Assembly (NCBI GenBank): GCA_015061985.1
Contig: SUVN01000016.1
Coordinates: forward strand, 1-52,298
Reading direction: 5' to 3'
Origin: Akkermansiaceae bacterium
Lineage (GTDB): Bacteria; Verrucomicrobiota; Verrucomicrobiia; Verrucomicrobiales; Akkermansiaceae
DNA: 52,298 bases
Part shown: positions 10,601 through 18,773 of the stretch, piece by piece
Layout: each line of letters opens with the position of its first letter
How positions within the stretch are numbered: the first letter of the stretch is position 1
Position numbers and translations under genes: made by a program
The notes under the pieces: model-generated
The model's database searches: none
The model's input: only the letters and a program-made list of their open reading frames with translations
Told to the model about the DNA's origin: nothing

Positions 10601-13175
10601 ACGCAACGCCATGACCGTGGTGACAGGCCTTTCCGGCAGCGGCAAGAGCACCCTCGCCTTTGATATCATCTTTGCGGAGGGACAGAAGCGCTTCATGGAC
10701 GTCATGAGCCCCTACGCCCGCCAGTTCACGGAACAGATGGAAACACCGGATATCGACCGCCTGACCGGGCTTCCCCCCACCGTGGCGATTGAACAGAACC
10801 GCACCCGCGGCGGCTGCAAATCCACCGTAGGCACCATCACCGAAATCTGGCAATTCCTCCGACTCCTCTATGCCAAGGTTGGGCAGCCGCATTGCCCGGA
10901 CTGCCGCGTTCCCGTGGGGCGGCGTTCACCCGGAGAGATTCAGGCATTGGTGGCACAGGAGCTGGAGCAGAAGCCGGAATGTCTCATGATTGCCGCCCCG
11001 GTAGTGCGCAACCGCAAGGGGCATTATGCCGACCTCGCCCGCTGGGCAGCCAAAAAGAAATACCCATGGCTGCGGGCAGACGGGCAACTGGTGGCACCGG
11101 AGGCTTTCACGCCGCTGGATCGCTATTCCAACCACGATATTGATGTGGTGCTGGCAGAGCTGCGGGTGCAGGGCAACCGCATCAGCATGAACGGCGATGA
11201 CTGCGACTTTGCCACGCTGGCAGAAACCGTCAGCCGCGCCCTGGAAATGGGGGACGGATTCATCCGGCTCATTCGAGGAGACGGCTCCACCCGACTGCTG
11301 GGCACGCACCTCACCTGCCCTGACTGCGGCAAGAGCTATGCCGCGCCGGAGCCTTCCACCTTCTCCTTCAACAGCCCGCACGGTTGGTGCACCCACTGCC
11401 AGGGACACGGCCGCATCAGCAACATTCGACTCAAAGACGAAGATAAGGAAAGCCGGCTGGAGCATGAGCTGCGATACGACCGAGAGGTGGAGAAAGCCGC
11501 AGCAAAAGAGGACAGCAGTACCCCCTGCCCGCATTGCAACGGGCACCGGCTCAATCCTTTTGCGCTGGCCGTCACGCTGTTCGACAGGAATATCGCTTCC
11601 ATAGGAGAGCTGAGTGCCTCGCAGGCGCTTCAACTGCTCGAAACCTGGCAGTTTGAGGGGCGTGAGGCAGAAATCGCCCGCAACGTCATGGCAGAGATAG
11701 TCCCCCGACTCCGCTTCCTGCAACAGGTCGGGCTGGGCTACCTCTCCCTCGACCGCGCCGCCACCACCCTCTCCGGCGGCGAAACGCAGCGCATTCGCCT
11801 GGCGGCTCAGCTGGGGTCAGAACTGCGGGGCGTTCTCTACGTGCTGGATGAGCCCACCATCGGGCTGCATCCCCGCGATAATGAGCGCCTGCTTTCCACC
11901 CTCGAAACGCTGAAACAACGCGGCAACACCCTACTCGTGGTGGAACATGATGAGGAAACCATGCACCGCGCCGACCATATCATTGATTTGGGACCCGGTG
12001 CCGGCGTGCATGGCGGGGAAATCGTGGCGCAGGGCAGCTTTGCCGAGGTGGAGCTCAATCCGCATTCCGTCACCGGCAAGGCTCTGCGGCACAAGGAAAA
12101 ACACCCCTTCTGCGGCAAATGGCTACCCATCAAGGAGGCCGAATGGCTGGAGTTGACGGGATGCAATCTGCACAACCTCAAGGATGTGACGCTGCGCATT
12201 CCCCGGGCGCGATTCACGGTGGTGACCGGTTCCTCCGGCGCGGGCAAGACCTCACTCATCTCCGAAACCCTTGCACCGGCGGTGCGTCATGCGCTGGGCG
12301 GCAGCATCAGCCGTGAGGAACGCGCCGCCTGGAAAACGGATAAGGGGCTGGATTCCGTCCGGGCGCTCTATCAGGTTGACCAATCCCCGCTGGGGAAAAC
12401 ACCGCGCTCCACCCCCGCCACCTACATCGGTATCTTTGATGAAATCCGCAAGCTCTTTGCCCAGAGTGCAGATGCGCGGCGGCTGGGATTCGATGCCGGG
12501 CGCTTCTCCTTCAACACCGCCGCTGGTAACTGCGAATCCTGCAAGGGAACGGGCTTCCGCAAGCAGGAAATGGACTTCCTGCCCCCCTGCTCCGTGCCCT
12601 GCGAAACCTGCCGAGGTGCCCGCTACAACTCCCGCACGCTTCAGGTGCGCTACAAGGGCAGGAATATCGCGGAGGTGCTCAATATGAACATGGAGGAAGC
12701 GGCAGAGTTCTTCGCCGGGCAGGCGCGTCTCGCAGACCCGCTGAAACTGCTCTGCGAGACGGGGCTGGGCTACCTGACCCTCGGTCAGGCCAGCAATACC
12801 CTCTCCGGCGGCGAGGCTCAGCGCATCAAGCTCGTCTCCGAACTCATCAAAGGCCGCCGCGCCGCGCTCACCGCCATCCGAAAGGGTCGCGCCCTGCCCC
12901 AGGACCTCTATCTGATTGAAGAACCCACCATCGGGCTGCATCCGCATGATGTCCGACTGCTGGTACAAGTGCTGCGCCGTCTGGTGGAAATGGGCAACAC
13001 CGTCGTGGTCATTGAGCATAACACCGAACTCATCTGCGAGGCAGACCACATCATCGACCTCGGCCCCGGCGCAGGAGAGGAAGGCGGCACCATCGTTGCT
13101 CAGGGCACCGTCCGTCAGGTAGCCCGCAGCAAGGACAGCATCACCGCCCCCTTCATCCGAGCCGAGCTGGAGTAA
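7671..13175 (+). CDS. uvrA: UvrA excinuclease ATPase, tandem-fused double-length form
   Basis: UvrA is the damage-recognition ATPase of nucleotide excision repair and normally acts as a dimer of ~940-residue chains. This 1834-residue chain contains two complete UvrA units end to end, hence four ABC ATPase domains. Walker A motifs: GPSGSGKTS (~37), GVSGSGKSS (~628), GLSGSGKST (~985), GSSGAGKTS (~1519). Signatures: LSGGEIERV (~476), LSGGENQRL (~820), LSGGETQRI (~1366), LSGGEAQRI (~1710). Walker B is LDEP in the first three and IEEP in the fourth, an Asp-to-Glu change. Each half has CxxC zinc pairs (for example CPECKG/CPACQG and CPHCNG/CESCKG/CETCRG). Chlamydiae carry the same fused arrangement, which supports PVC ancestry. 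A hairpin terminator follows at 13202. Confidence 0.96.
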   Translation: MQNESQKSIRIRGAREHNLRGVDADIPLGGITVVTGPSGSGKTSLAVNTLYAEGQRRYVETFSPYVRQFMDRMDRPDVDAVENVPPAIALGQRNSVKNSRSTVGTMTGMNEYLKLIYSRLSVGRDAEGRIIRPATPQGVAEELLREHPEGEALVCFAVVPVGSCAEMVQALQGQGYLRLLVGCDVVRLDNITEEQVGMERWIVVQDRIRLKPDSGTRLMEALETALHLGQDVALVSLRGDDGWGTLREYRSDWYPLAEPVPGLFSGNSPLGACPECKGYGRAITYDYHKGILPEKSIRDGALKMLTSATLSLCYKDFVKANRRSKAVRMDVPWQDLTRKEQDWVFYGNCGDIDPWTASDMGLWYGYKGIFDDMEKHAHKMSVRVFLAYYRVYSVCPACQGGRLRPEALAFTIGGLTVPQVQALPMDELLPWLDEHVLPSAQDDRSLQQAVRELRSRVAYLCEVGLGYIAANRLTRSLSGGEIERVSLTACLGAALTETLFVLDEPTVGLHSRDTARLISAMRRLADRGNTLVVVEHEEAVMRAADYLVDMGPGSGASGGELVYAGTPGNIAAAPESLTGQYLSGKRSVPLPARRRKPRGHIRIRGAECHNLHQLDVDIPLGVYTCLTGVSGSGKSSLACQVLYGSLHRDELDDEDEVRVQSISGIDSPEDVVLVDQSPIVRTPRSTPAVYIGVFEDIRALFVAEPAAQARGLKPGYFSFNSGDGRCPRCAGLGQEKVEMQFLSDIFVPCALCHGTRYTPQALTLTLLGYNMAEMLAMDIASAQKLFAREKNARARRIAERLRLLVEVGLGHLGLGQPLNTLSGGENQRLKLARILVDSVGDAPGGKGKLLILDEPGTGLHFRDLEVLLQVFDRLVERGNSLLVIEHNLQLIKCADYVIDLGPEGGTGGGNIVAQGTPEEVATVPASYTAAFLAAALRNEPAPVATAAEPMTDAVPEGVIALRGARHHQLKNIDADIPRNAMTVVTGLSGSGKSTLAFDIIFAEGQKRFMDVMSPYARQFTEQMETPDIDRLTGLPPTVAIEQNRTRGGCKSTVGTITEIWQFLRLLYAKVGQPHCPDCRVPVGRRSPGEIQALVAQELEQKPECLMIAAPVVRNRKGHYADLARWAAKKKYPWLRADGQLVAPEAFTPLDRYSNHDIDVVLAELRVQGNRISMNGDDCDFATLAETVSRALEMGDGFIRLIRGDGSTRLLGTHLTCPDCGKSYAAPEPSTFSFNSPHGWCTHCQGHGRISNIRLKDEDKESRLEHELRYDREVEKAAAKEDSSTPCPHCNGHRLNPFALAVTLFDRNIASIGELSASQALQLLETWQFEGREAEIARNVMAEIVPRLRFLQQVGLGYLSLDRAATTLSGGETQRIRLAAQLGSELRGVLYVLDEPTIGLHPRDNERLLSTLETLKQRGNTLLVVEHDEETMHRADHIIDLGPGAGVHGGEIVAQGSFAEVELNPHSVTGKALRHKEKHPFCGKWLPIKEAEWLELTGCNLHNLKDVTLRIPRARFTVVTGSSGAGKTSLISETLAPAVRHALGGSISREERAAWKTDKGLDSVRALYQVDQSPLGKTPRSTPATYIGIFDEIRKLFAQSADARRLGFDAGRFSFNTAAGNCESCKGTGFRKQEMDFLPPCSVPCETCRGARYNSRTLQVRYKGRNIAEVLNMNMEEAAEFFAGQARLADPLKLLCETGLGYLTLGQASNTLSGGEAQRIKLVSELIKGRRAALTAIRKGRALPQDLYLIEEPTIGLHPHDVRLLVQVLRRLVEMGNTVVVIEHNTELICEADHIIDLGPGAGEEGGTIVAQGTVRQVARSKDSITAPFIRAELE

Positions 13176-13201
13176 TACCCCCTCACTTCGCAATACTTCA
13201 G

Positions 13202-13234
13202 CCGCCTTTTCTCCTCCCGGAAAAGGCGGTTTTC
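13202..13234 (+). terminator. Rho-independent terminator after uvrA
   Basis: Perfect 10-base arms CCGCCTTTTC (13202-13211) and GAAAAGGCGG (13220-13229) with an 8-base loop are followed by TTTTCC. It sits 26 bases after the uvrA stop. Confidence 0.85.
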
Positions 13235-13336
13235 CTGTACCGTGCAACCTACCCCGCCAAATGGAGCAATAAATAGCCCACCACCACCAAAATGGTCGTC
13301 TCATGCGGCCAAATTATCAAAACAGGCTTGCATGAA

Positions 13337-13606
13337 TTAAGTTACGGTTTCTAAAGAATCAAAACACGACTCATAGAGCCGAGCAACATTCCCCTTGCCC
13401 GGAGGCAGCAATTCCGTAGCAGAACAGAGCACCCCACCGGGCTTGATTTCTGCTTTGCCCGGCGGAAATGGATTTCACACCTTTCAAATCGGAAAGCGTC
13501 GGGCTGCTGCTGCGTTTGACCTCCAGAGGGAAAATACACCCATCTTTCTCGATGATAAAATCTGCCTCCACCCCATAACTATTGCGGAAACAGCTCAACT
13601 TGGGTT
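13337..13606 (-). pseudogene. Remnant of a DUF4143-type AAA ATPase (C-terminal end, frameshifted)
   Basis: Only the last ~90 residues are recognisable. The minus strand reads NSYGVEADFIIEKDG then FPLEVKRSSSP, the nuclease-like Glu-Val-Lys core that ends DUF4143 ATPases. It then continues in another frame as GGVLCSATELLPPGKGNVAR up to a TAA at 13337-13339. The frame must change near 13430-13450 to keep the similarity, and no upstream ATPase domain or start codon remains. It is a decayed leftover between the uvrA terminator and the terminator of the peptidase gene. The family call rests on these motifs only. Confidence 0.6.
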
Positions 13607-13631
13607 GTCATCAACGGCGAATCATCCGGCG

Positions 13632-13666
13632 AAAAAAAGCGGGTGCCGGAAGAACCGTCACCCGCT
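13632..13666 (-). terminator. Rho-independent terminator of the M42 peptidase gene
   Basis: Read on the minus strand: AGCGGGTG, a 13-base loop, CACCCGCT (arms 13659-13666 and 13638-13645), then a run of seven T. It lies 25 bases after the peptidase stop at 13692. Confidence 0.88.
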
Positions 13667-13691
13667 GTCAGAATGATACTTTACTGCACTA

Positions 13692-14777
13692 TCAGGCCTT
13701 AGGCGCGAGGGTGCGCTCGCCCTGTTTCCAGCTCCAGTCCCAACGGGAGAGGGAGGTGAAGCAGGCGGTCAGCAGATCCACGCTGGCCTGCACGTCTACC
13801 TTGTGCGCCATTTCGATACTCTGGTGCACGTTGCGGACAGGGATGGAGATAGCGCCGCAGATGGAGCCACCGCTCGTGAACTTCTGCATGGCACCGGCAT
13901 CTGTACCGCCGGCGGAGAGAAGCTCCAGCTGGTGGGGGATTTCGCCCTCTTCTGCCAGAGCAGTCATGAACTTCACCATGCGGGGGTCGGTGATGAGGGT
14001 GCCGTCGTACACCTTGATAGCCGTACCCTTGCCCAGCTCGGTGCACTTGTCGTGTGCGCCGGAGCCGGGGGTATCAAAGGCGATGGTCACGTCCAGAGCA
14101 AAGGCGAAGGTGGGCTGGATGGACAGAGTGGCAGCCTGAGCACCGCGCAGGCCGACTTCCTCCTGCACGGAGAAGACGGCGTAGAGGTCATAATCCGGGC
14201 GGTTGCCGGAGGCGATGATGGCACGCACGGCCTCAATCAGCATGAAGCAGCCGCCACGGTTGTCGATGCTCTTCACATTCAGGCAGTCGCCCATTTCCAC
14301 GAGGTCGCTCACGCGGGTGATGGAGTCGCCCACGGACACATACTTGACAACCTCATCTTTCGGCAGACCGAGGTCAACTACATAATCGGTGACGGCGGGC
14401 ATCTTGGTACGCTCCTCCGGGCTCATCACGTGAATGGGCTTCACACCCATGCAGCCGGGGAGGTCCTTCTTGCCATGCACCATCACGCGCTGAGCCGTCA
14501 GCGTCTTGGGGTCGAATCCGCCCAGAGGCAGGATGCGGATAAAGCCGTTATCGTCGATATGGCGGACAATGAAGCCGATTTCGTCCATGTGAGCAGCACA
14601 CATGATGGTCTTCTCCGAGCTCTTACCCTTGATGAGGGCGGTCACGTTGCCGATGTTGTCCACGGAGATTTCATCAGCCAGCGGAGTCATCTCGCTGATG
14701 ATGAGGTCACGGATGGCATACTCAAAACCGGGAGCGCCGGTAGCCTCGCAGAGGTCTTTGAAAAGCTTGATGTTCAT
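13692..14777 (-). CDS. M42-family metallo-aminopeptidase
   Basis: A 361-residue cytosolic di-metal aminopeptidase of the M42 family (glutamyl aminopeptidase/FrvX-like), which trims free N-terminal residues from peptides. The motifs are in order: AAHMDEIGF (first metal ligands), DNRGG (bridging Asp), VQEEVGLRGAQ (catalytic Glu and ligand), DVTIAFDTPG, and SAGGTDAGAM. Length fits the family. The open frame extends upstream to a TTG at 14813. The family N-terminus (MNIKLFKDLCEATG) and a promoter-like pair whose -35 box overlaps that TTG both favour ATG 14777. The gene stands alone between its own promoter and terminator. Confidence 0.93.
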   Translation of the reverse strand: MNIKLFKDLCEATGAPGFEYAIRDLIISEMTPLADEISVDNIGNVTALIKGKSSEKTIMCAAHMDEIGFIVRHIDDNGFIRILPLGGFDPKTLTAQRVMVHGKKDLPGCMGVKPIHVMSPEERTKMPAVTDYVVDLGLPKDEVVKYVSVGDSITRVSDLVEMGDCLNVKSIDNRGGCFMLIEAVRAIIASGNRPDYDLYAVFSVQEEVGLRGAQAATLSIQPTFAFALDVTIAFDTPGSGAHDKCTELGKGTAIKVYDGTLITDPRMVKFMTALAEEGEIPHQLELLSAGGTDAGAMQKFTSGGSICGAISIPVRNVHQSIEMAHKVDVQASVDLLTACFTSLSRWDWSWKQGERTLAPKA

Positions 14778-14784
14778 GACGGGT

Positions 14785-14813
14785 AGTGTACACCTTTCCC
14801 CACCTGTTGGCAA
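14785..14813 (-). promoter_or_regulatory. Promoter-like hexamers for M42 peptidase
   Basis: On the minus strand, TTGCCA (14813-14808), a 17-base spacer and TACACT (14790-14785) lie with only seven bases left before the ATG at 14777. This argues against the upstream TTG start and suggests a leaderless transcript. Confidence 0.5.
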
Positions 14814-14894
14814 GCGCAGAATAAGTACGCAGAAAGACGGCGGGAAAGAGAGAGTTACCGAACCAACAAATAGAATGGAGCATAGTAACAGATG

Positions 14895-14923
14895 TGGATT
14901 TTCTGTGTGGCTTTATGTATAAT
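14895..14923 (+). promoter_or_regulatory. Promoter-like -10 box of the exopolysaccharide locus
   Basis: A consensus TATAAT (14918-14923) ends eight bases before the ATG of the export lipoprotein. The -35 position holds only a poor match (TGGATT, 14895-14900, 17-base spacer). It is the only promoter-like site visible for the 16-gene locus. Confidence 0.45.
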
Positions 14924-14931
14924 GCGCAGCC

Positions 14932-15690
14932 ATGAAGACCACCCTATACACCATCCTGCTGCTGAGCGTCATGCTCCTGCAGACCGCCTGCGTCAGCCCC
15001 AAGGAAGTCGTCTACCTGCAAGGAGTCAATCCACAGGGCAGCGCCCTGAAACAGAGTTACCACACGCTCATCCAGAAAGATGACTTGCTGAGCATCAGCG
15101 TCAGCTGCCGCCAGCCGGAACTGACCGCCCCCTTTGCCGCAGCGGAAATGGGCAGCAGCAATGGGAGCACGGACAGGCGGCAAGGCTATCTGGTCAACTC
15201 GCAAGGCAACATCGTGCTGCCGGTCATCGGCACCATCCGCGCCGCCGGCAAGAGCTGCAGCCAACTGGGCAGAGACATTGCCGCCGCCCTGAAGAATGCT
15301 GACTACATTCAGGATGCATCCGTCAACGTCCGAATCCTCAATTTCAAGTTCTCCGTGCTGGGCGAAGTGAACAACCCGGGGGTTCACAGTGTGGAAGGCG
15401 AGCGGGTCACCATCCTGGAAGCCATTTCTCAGGCGGGCGACCTCACCATTGACGGGAATCGGGAAGTGATGCTGGTGCGGGAAACAGACGGAAAACGGGA
15501 AGTTGCCAAACTCGATTTGCGCAGCAAGGATTTGTTCCGATCCCCGTACTATTACATCCGGCAGAATGATGTTATCTATGTCTCCCCCTCTGACCGGAAA
15601 ATCAACACCCGAAGCGATGCTGCACAATGGTACTCCTGGGGCATTTCCGGGGTCAGCATCATCCTTGCCATCATCGCACTTGCCTGCTAA
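14932..15690 (+). CDS. Polysaccharide export lipoprotein (Wza/OPX family)
   Basis: A 252-residue outer-membrane export protein that would form the channel for the capsule or exopolysaccharide. The N-terminus is a lipoprotein signal peptide with lipobox LQTAC (Cys20), followed by VSPKEVVYLQG. A Poly_export domain (~45-130: DDLLSISVSC, GYLVNSQGNIVLPVIGTI) and an SLBB-type domain (~135-205: FKFSVLGEVNNPGVHSVEG) follow. A final hydrophobic helix (~232-250) may anchor it or line the pore. It is much shorter than E. coli Wza (379 residues) and resembles the short OPX type seen in Bacteroidota. It is the first gene of the locus, 19 bases ahead of the Wzc-type kinase it should work with. Confidence 0.92.
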   Translation: MKTTLYTILLLSVMLLQTACVSPKEVVYLQGVNPQGSALKQSYHTLIQKDDLLSISVSCRQPELTAPFAAAEMGSSNGSTDRRQGYLVNSQGNIVLPVIGTIRAAGKSCSQLGRDIAAALKNADYIQDASVNVRILNFKFSVLGEVNNPGVHSVEGERVTILEAISQAGDLTIDGNREVMLVRETDGKREVAKLDLRSKDLFRSPYYYIRQNDVIYVSPSDRKINTRSDAAQWYSWGISGVSIILAIIALAC

Positions 15691-15709
15691 CCACCTTCCG
15701 CGCCAGACC

Positions 15710-18067
15710 ATGAAGCCAGCCCCCCCGGAACATCCCCACACCGGCACCGGACAGCTGACGGCAGAAATGCTCTCAGGGCTATTCCGCCGATTCTGGTGGC
15801 TGATACTGTTGTTTGCCCTGCTGGGTGGCATGGGTAGTTATTATTACACAGCCGGCCAGCCGCAGGTGTACCGAAAGGTTGCCAGCGTCATGATGCGAGA
15901 TGACAGCAACACCCGCGAGGAAGCATCCGAGCGCATCCTCCATGAACTGGGGGCAGACACCGGAGCCGCCAATCTGGCCAATGAAAGCTACATACTCAAA
16001 TCCACGGCTCTCATGCAGCATGTGGTGGAAAAACTGCGGCTCAACATCAGCTACAGCCAACCCATTGGTCTGCGTCTGGTGGATATTTATAATCAAAGCC
16101 CGGTACAAGTGCATTTCGAGCGGGTTAATACTCCGGACAGCATCCGAATGCAAGTCATTCCCGTCAACGACAGAGAGCTGCGGCTGCGTTACACGGATGA
16201 GGGTATTCCACACGAAATCAGCGCACAATACGGGGAACTGGTGGAGATACCCCAGGCAACCATGCGCATCACCCCCACGGCACAGATGAGGCAAGAAAGC
16301 TTCGGCGAGCCGCTGCATGTCTGCCGGAACACCGTGCCGGACACCGCCAGAAGTCTGCTGGCAGCCCTCACCGTGACCCGACCCGACCTCAAGGATGCCT
16401 CCATGCTGGAAATCACCATAACCAGCGGGCATCCCGACAAGGCAGAGGATATTCTCAACGAGCTGATTGTTGCCTATAACCGCCACACGCAGGAAGAACG
16501 CAGCGATGCCGCCCGCAAGACCGAGCGATTCATCATGGCGCGGCTGCAGGAACTGGGGCATGAACTGGGAAGCGTGGCCGAGCGCATTCGGGAATCCCGG
16601 GAGAATCACCCCGCCACGCCACACGCCGAATCCATGCTGGAAGCAGATTTTCAGCTGTCGCAGAGTCTGGCGCAGGAGATATTCAATAAGGAAACGCAAT
16701 TGAAGCTGGCCGAAACCATGGCCGAGGAGTTCGAGAGCAAGGCAGCCGACGGCTCCCTCCTCAACACGGCAGGCCAACTCACCGAAAGCATCGCTGACAA
16801 GGTGTCGCTCTACAACGAGGCATGTCTGGAATACGCACGCTATGCTGCCAGCGCGGGCTCCCGAAATCCCGTAGCGGCCGCACTGCGCGAAAAGATGGAT
16901 TCCGCACTGAAGGCTGCGAGGCAATCACTCAACTCCTATTGCTCCGCGCTCAACATAGAGCTGGCAGAGCTGCAGAACAAGCAACGCGAGCTGGAAGCCC
17001 GAATGGCCTCCACGGCAGATGAGCAGCTGAAGCTGCAACCCCTGCTGCGGGAGCAAAAGGTGAAAGAAGCCCTCTACATGCTCCTGCTGACCAAGGAACA
17101 GGAAAACGCACTCGCCCTCGCCATCGCCTCCCCCACAGCCCGCGTGCTGGAAACCGCCCACGGCAGCGATGAGCCTATTGCTCCGCGCACCGCGGCCCTC
17201 GTGGCCGCCGGGTCTGCCGGCGGTGCCACCCTCTGCGGAATCAGCCTGCTGGGGCTGGGATTCCTCAACACCCGCATCAGAAACAAACACGATATGGAGG
17301 AATGCTCAACCCTTCCTCTTGTGGCAGAATTGCCCGTCCTTACCCGCAAGGAGCGCAAGCGCCGCTGTTTCATCCTCCAGGATGCACAATCCACCATGGC
17401 TGAATGCCTCCATATCCTGCGCAACAACATCGATAACTTCCTGCCCCGCCCGGAAGAGGGTGGGCACATCATCCTCGTCACCTCCACCACCCCTGATGAG
17501 GGGAAAACCTTCATCTCCGCCAATCTGGCGGCAACCTATGCCCGCACGGGAAAACGCGTGTTGCTCATCGATGCGGACTTGCGAAAAAAATCCCTGTCGC
17601 AAGCGCTGGACGGCAACGGCAGACGGGGGCTGAGCAACGTGCTGCTGCGCGAGGTCAAGGATGCGGGAGAAGTGCTCCACCCCCTGCCCGGCACCATGGG
17701 ACTGGCCGGAAGGGCAGATATCCTCTACTCCGGAGCGAACGTGCCGGAACCGGTCACGCTGCTCACCCAGCCCCTGTTGGGAGCGCTGCTGCGCCACCTG
17801 CAAAGCCGGTATGATGCCGTCATTCTGGATGCACCTCCCTACGGGATTCTGGCAGACACCGACCTGCTGGCCGCCCAATCGGACATCGCCCTCTATGTCG
17901 TACGCGCCGGAAGAATCCAGCAAAGCCACATGCGGCGCATCCAGCATCTCACGCGCAGCGGCAAGCTTCCTCCCACCGCCGTGGTACTCAACGCCGTCAA
18001 TTTCCGAACCGCCGCCTACAGCTACTACGGCTATGGATACGGGCACTATCACCACACGGCATCATGA
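15710..18067 (+). CDS. Wzc-type polysaccharide co-polymerase with tyrosine autokinase
   Basis: A 785-residue inner-membrane protein that controls chain length and export by cycles of tyrosine phosphorylation. One membrane helix is near residues 29-45 and the second near 493-515. They bracket a periplasmic Wzz-like, partly coiled-coil region rich in Glu/Gln/Ala. The cytoplasmic BY-kinase follows, with Walker A TTPDEGKTF (~592-600), Walker A' LLIDADLRK (~618-626) and Walker B VILDAPPYG (~703-711). The end is a tyrosine cluster AYSYYGYGYGHYHH, the expected autophosphorylation site. Start: ATG 15710, because the preceding in-frame codons overlap the export lipoprotein gene and look non-coding. 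The stop overlaps the phosphatase start (ATGA). Confidence 0.95.
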   Translation: MKPAPPEHPHTGTGQLTAEMLSGLFRRFWWLILLFALLGGMGSYYYTAGQPQVYRKVASVMMRDDSNTREEASERILHELGADTGAANLANESYILKSTALMQHVVEKLRLNISYSQPIGLRLVDIYNQSPVQVHFERVNTPDSIRMQVIPVNDRELRLRYTDEGIPHEISAQYGELVEIPQATMRITPTAQMRQESFGEPLHVCRNTVPDTARSLLAALTVTRPDLKDASMLEITITSGHPDKAEDILNELIVAYNRHTQEERSDAARKTERFIMARLQELGHELGSVAERIRESRENHPATPHAESMLEADFQLSQSLAQEIFNKETQLKLAETMAEEFESKAADGSLLNTAGQLTESIADKVSLYNEACLEYARYAASAGSRNPVAAALREKMDSALKAARQSLNSYCSALNIELAELQNKQRELEARMASTADEQLKLQPLLREQKVKEALYMLLLTKEQENALALAIASPTARVLETAHGSDEPIAPRTAALVAAGSAGGATLCGISLLGLGFLNTRIRNKHDMEECSTLPLVAELPVLTRKERKRRCFILQDAQSTMAECLHILRNNIDNFLPRPEEGGHIILVTSTTPDEGKTFISANLAATYARTGKRVLLIDADLRKKSLSQALDGNGRRGLSNVLLREVKDAGEVLHPLPGTMGLAGRADILYSGANVPEPVTLLTQPLLGALLRHLQSRYDAVILDAPPYGILADTDLLAAQSDIALYVVRAGRIQQSHMRRIQHLTRSGKLPPTAVVLNAVNFRTAAYSYYGYGYGHYHHTAS

Positions 18068-18762
18068 TACAGGCCATGCTCAGACTGTTCCGCAAACAAT
18101 ACCGCACCCGCGAGCTCCTGCCGGAGGCGTGCGATACGCACTGCCACCTGCTGCCGCAGGTTGATGACGGTATCCGCTGCCACGCAGATGCCCTGCGCCT
18201 GATTGCCGGAATGAAAGCCATGGGGCTGCGGGAATGCATCTGCACGCCGCACATCTCCCTGCGGTTCCCGCAAAATGAGCCGGTGGGGCTCCGCCGGCAT
18301 TTTGAACAGTTCAGGGAGCTGGCAGCAGCATCACACCCCGATTTCCGGTTACACCTGTCTGCCGAATACATGATAGACGAGCGCTTCCCCCGGCTCCTCC
18401 GTCGGGAACAACTGCTCCCCTGGCCCGTTGCGGGCGATTCGCGACCGCATCTTCTGGTGGAAATGCCCACAGGGCAACTCCCCATGGGCTGGGCAGACAC
18501 ACTCTGCGATATCCGGGCACACGGCTACATCCCCGTCCTGGCTCACCCGGAACGCTACCATCGGCACCTGTCCGCAGACGATTTCCGGCGATTGCATCAG
18601 CTCGGCATTCACTTTCAGGGCAACATAGGCTCCCTCGGCGGTCTCTACGGCAAAACCGCCCGCGATCTGTGCCTGACCCTGCACCGCGAAAAGCTCTACT
18701 ACCGGTGGGGCTCCGATGCCCACACACCAAACGCATTCGCCAAGCTTCCCCTGAACCCCTGA
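18064..18762 (+). CDS. CpsB/YwqE-type PHP tyrosine-protein phosphatase
   Basis: A 232-residue metal-dependent phosphatase of the PHP fold that would dephosphorylate the tyrosine tail of the adjacent kinase. Motifs: DTHCHLLPQVDDG (24-36, metal-binding His), CTPHI (~62), AEYMIDERF, PTGQLPMGW, LAHPERY and WGSDAHTP near the C-terminus. It starts at the ATG overlapping the kinase stop. This class was first described in Gram-positive capsule loci. Here it takes the place that the low-molecular-weight phosphatase Wzb holds in enterobacteria. Confidence 0.92.
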   Translation: MIQAMLRLFRKQYRTRELLPEACDTHCHLLPQVDDGIRCHADALRLIAGMKAMGLRECICTPHISLRFPQNEPVGLRRHFEQFRELAAASHPDFRLHLSAEYMIDERFPRLLRREQLLPWPVAGDSRPHLLVEMPTGQLPMGWADTLCDIRAHGYIPVLAHPERYHRHLSADDFRRLHQLGIHFQGNIGSLGGLYGKTARDLCLTLHREKLYYRWGSDAHTPNAFAKLPLNP

Positions 18763-18773
18763 CCCGACACCCC

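Noticed and set aside
13351..13539. Minus-strand 62-codon frame
   Set aside because: It is the wrong frame of the DUF4143 remnant; similarity runs through the other two frames.
14778..14813. Upstream TTG start for the M42 peptidase
   Set aside because: The TTG coincides with a -35-like box and the added residues have no family match; ATG 14777 fits the family N-terminus.
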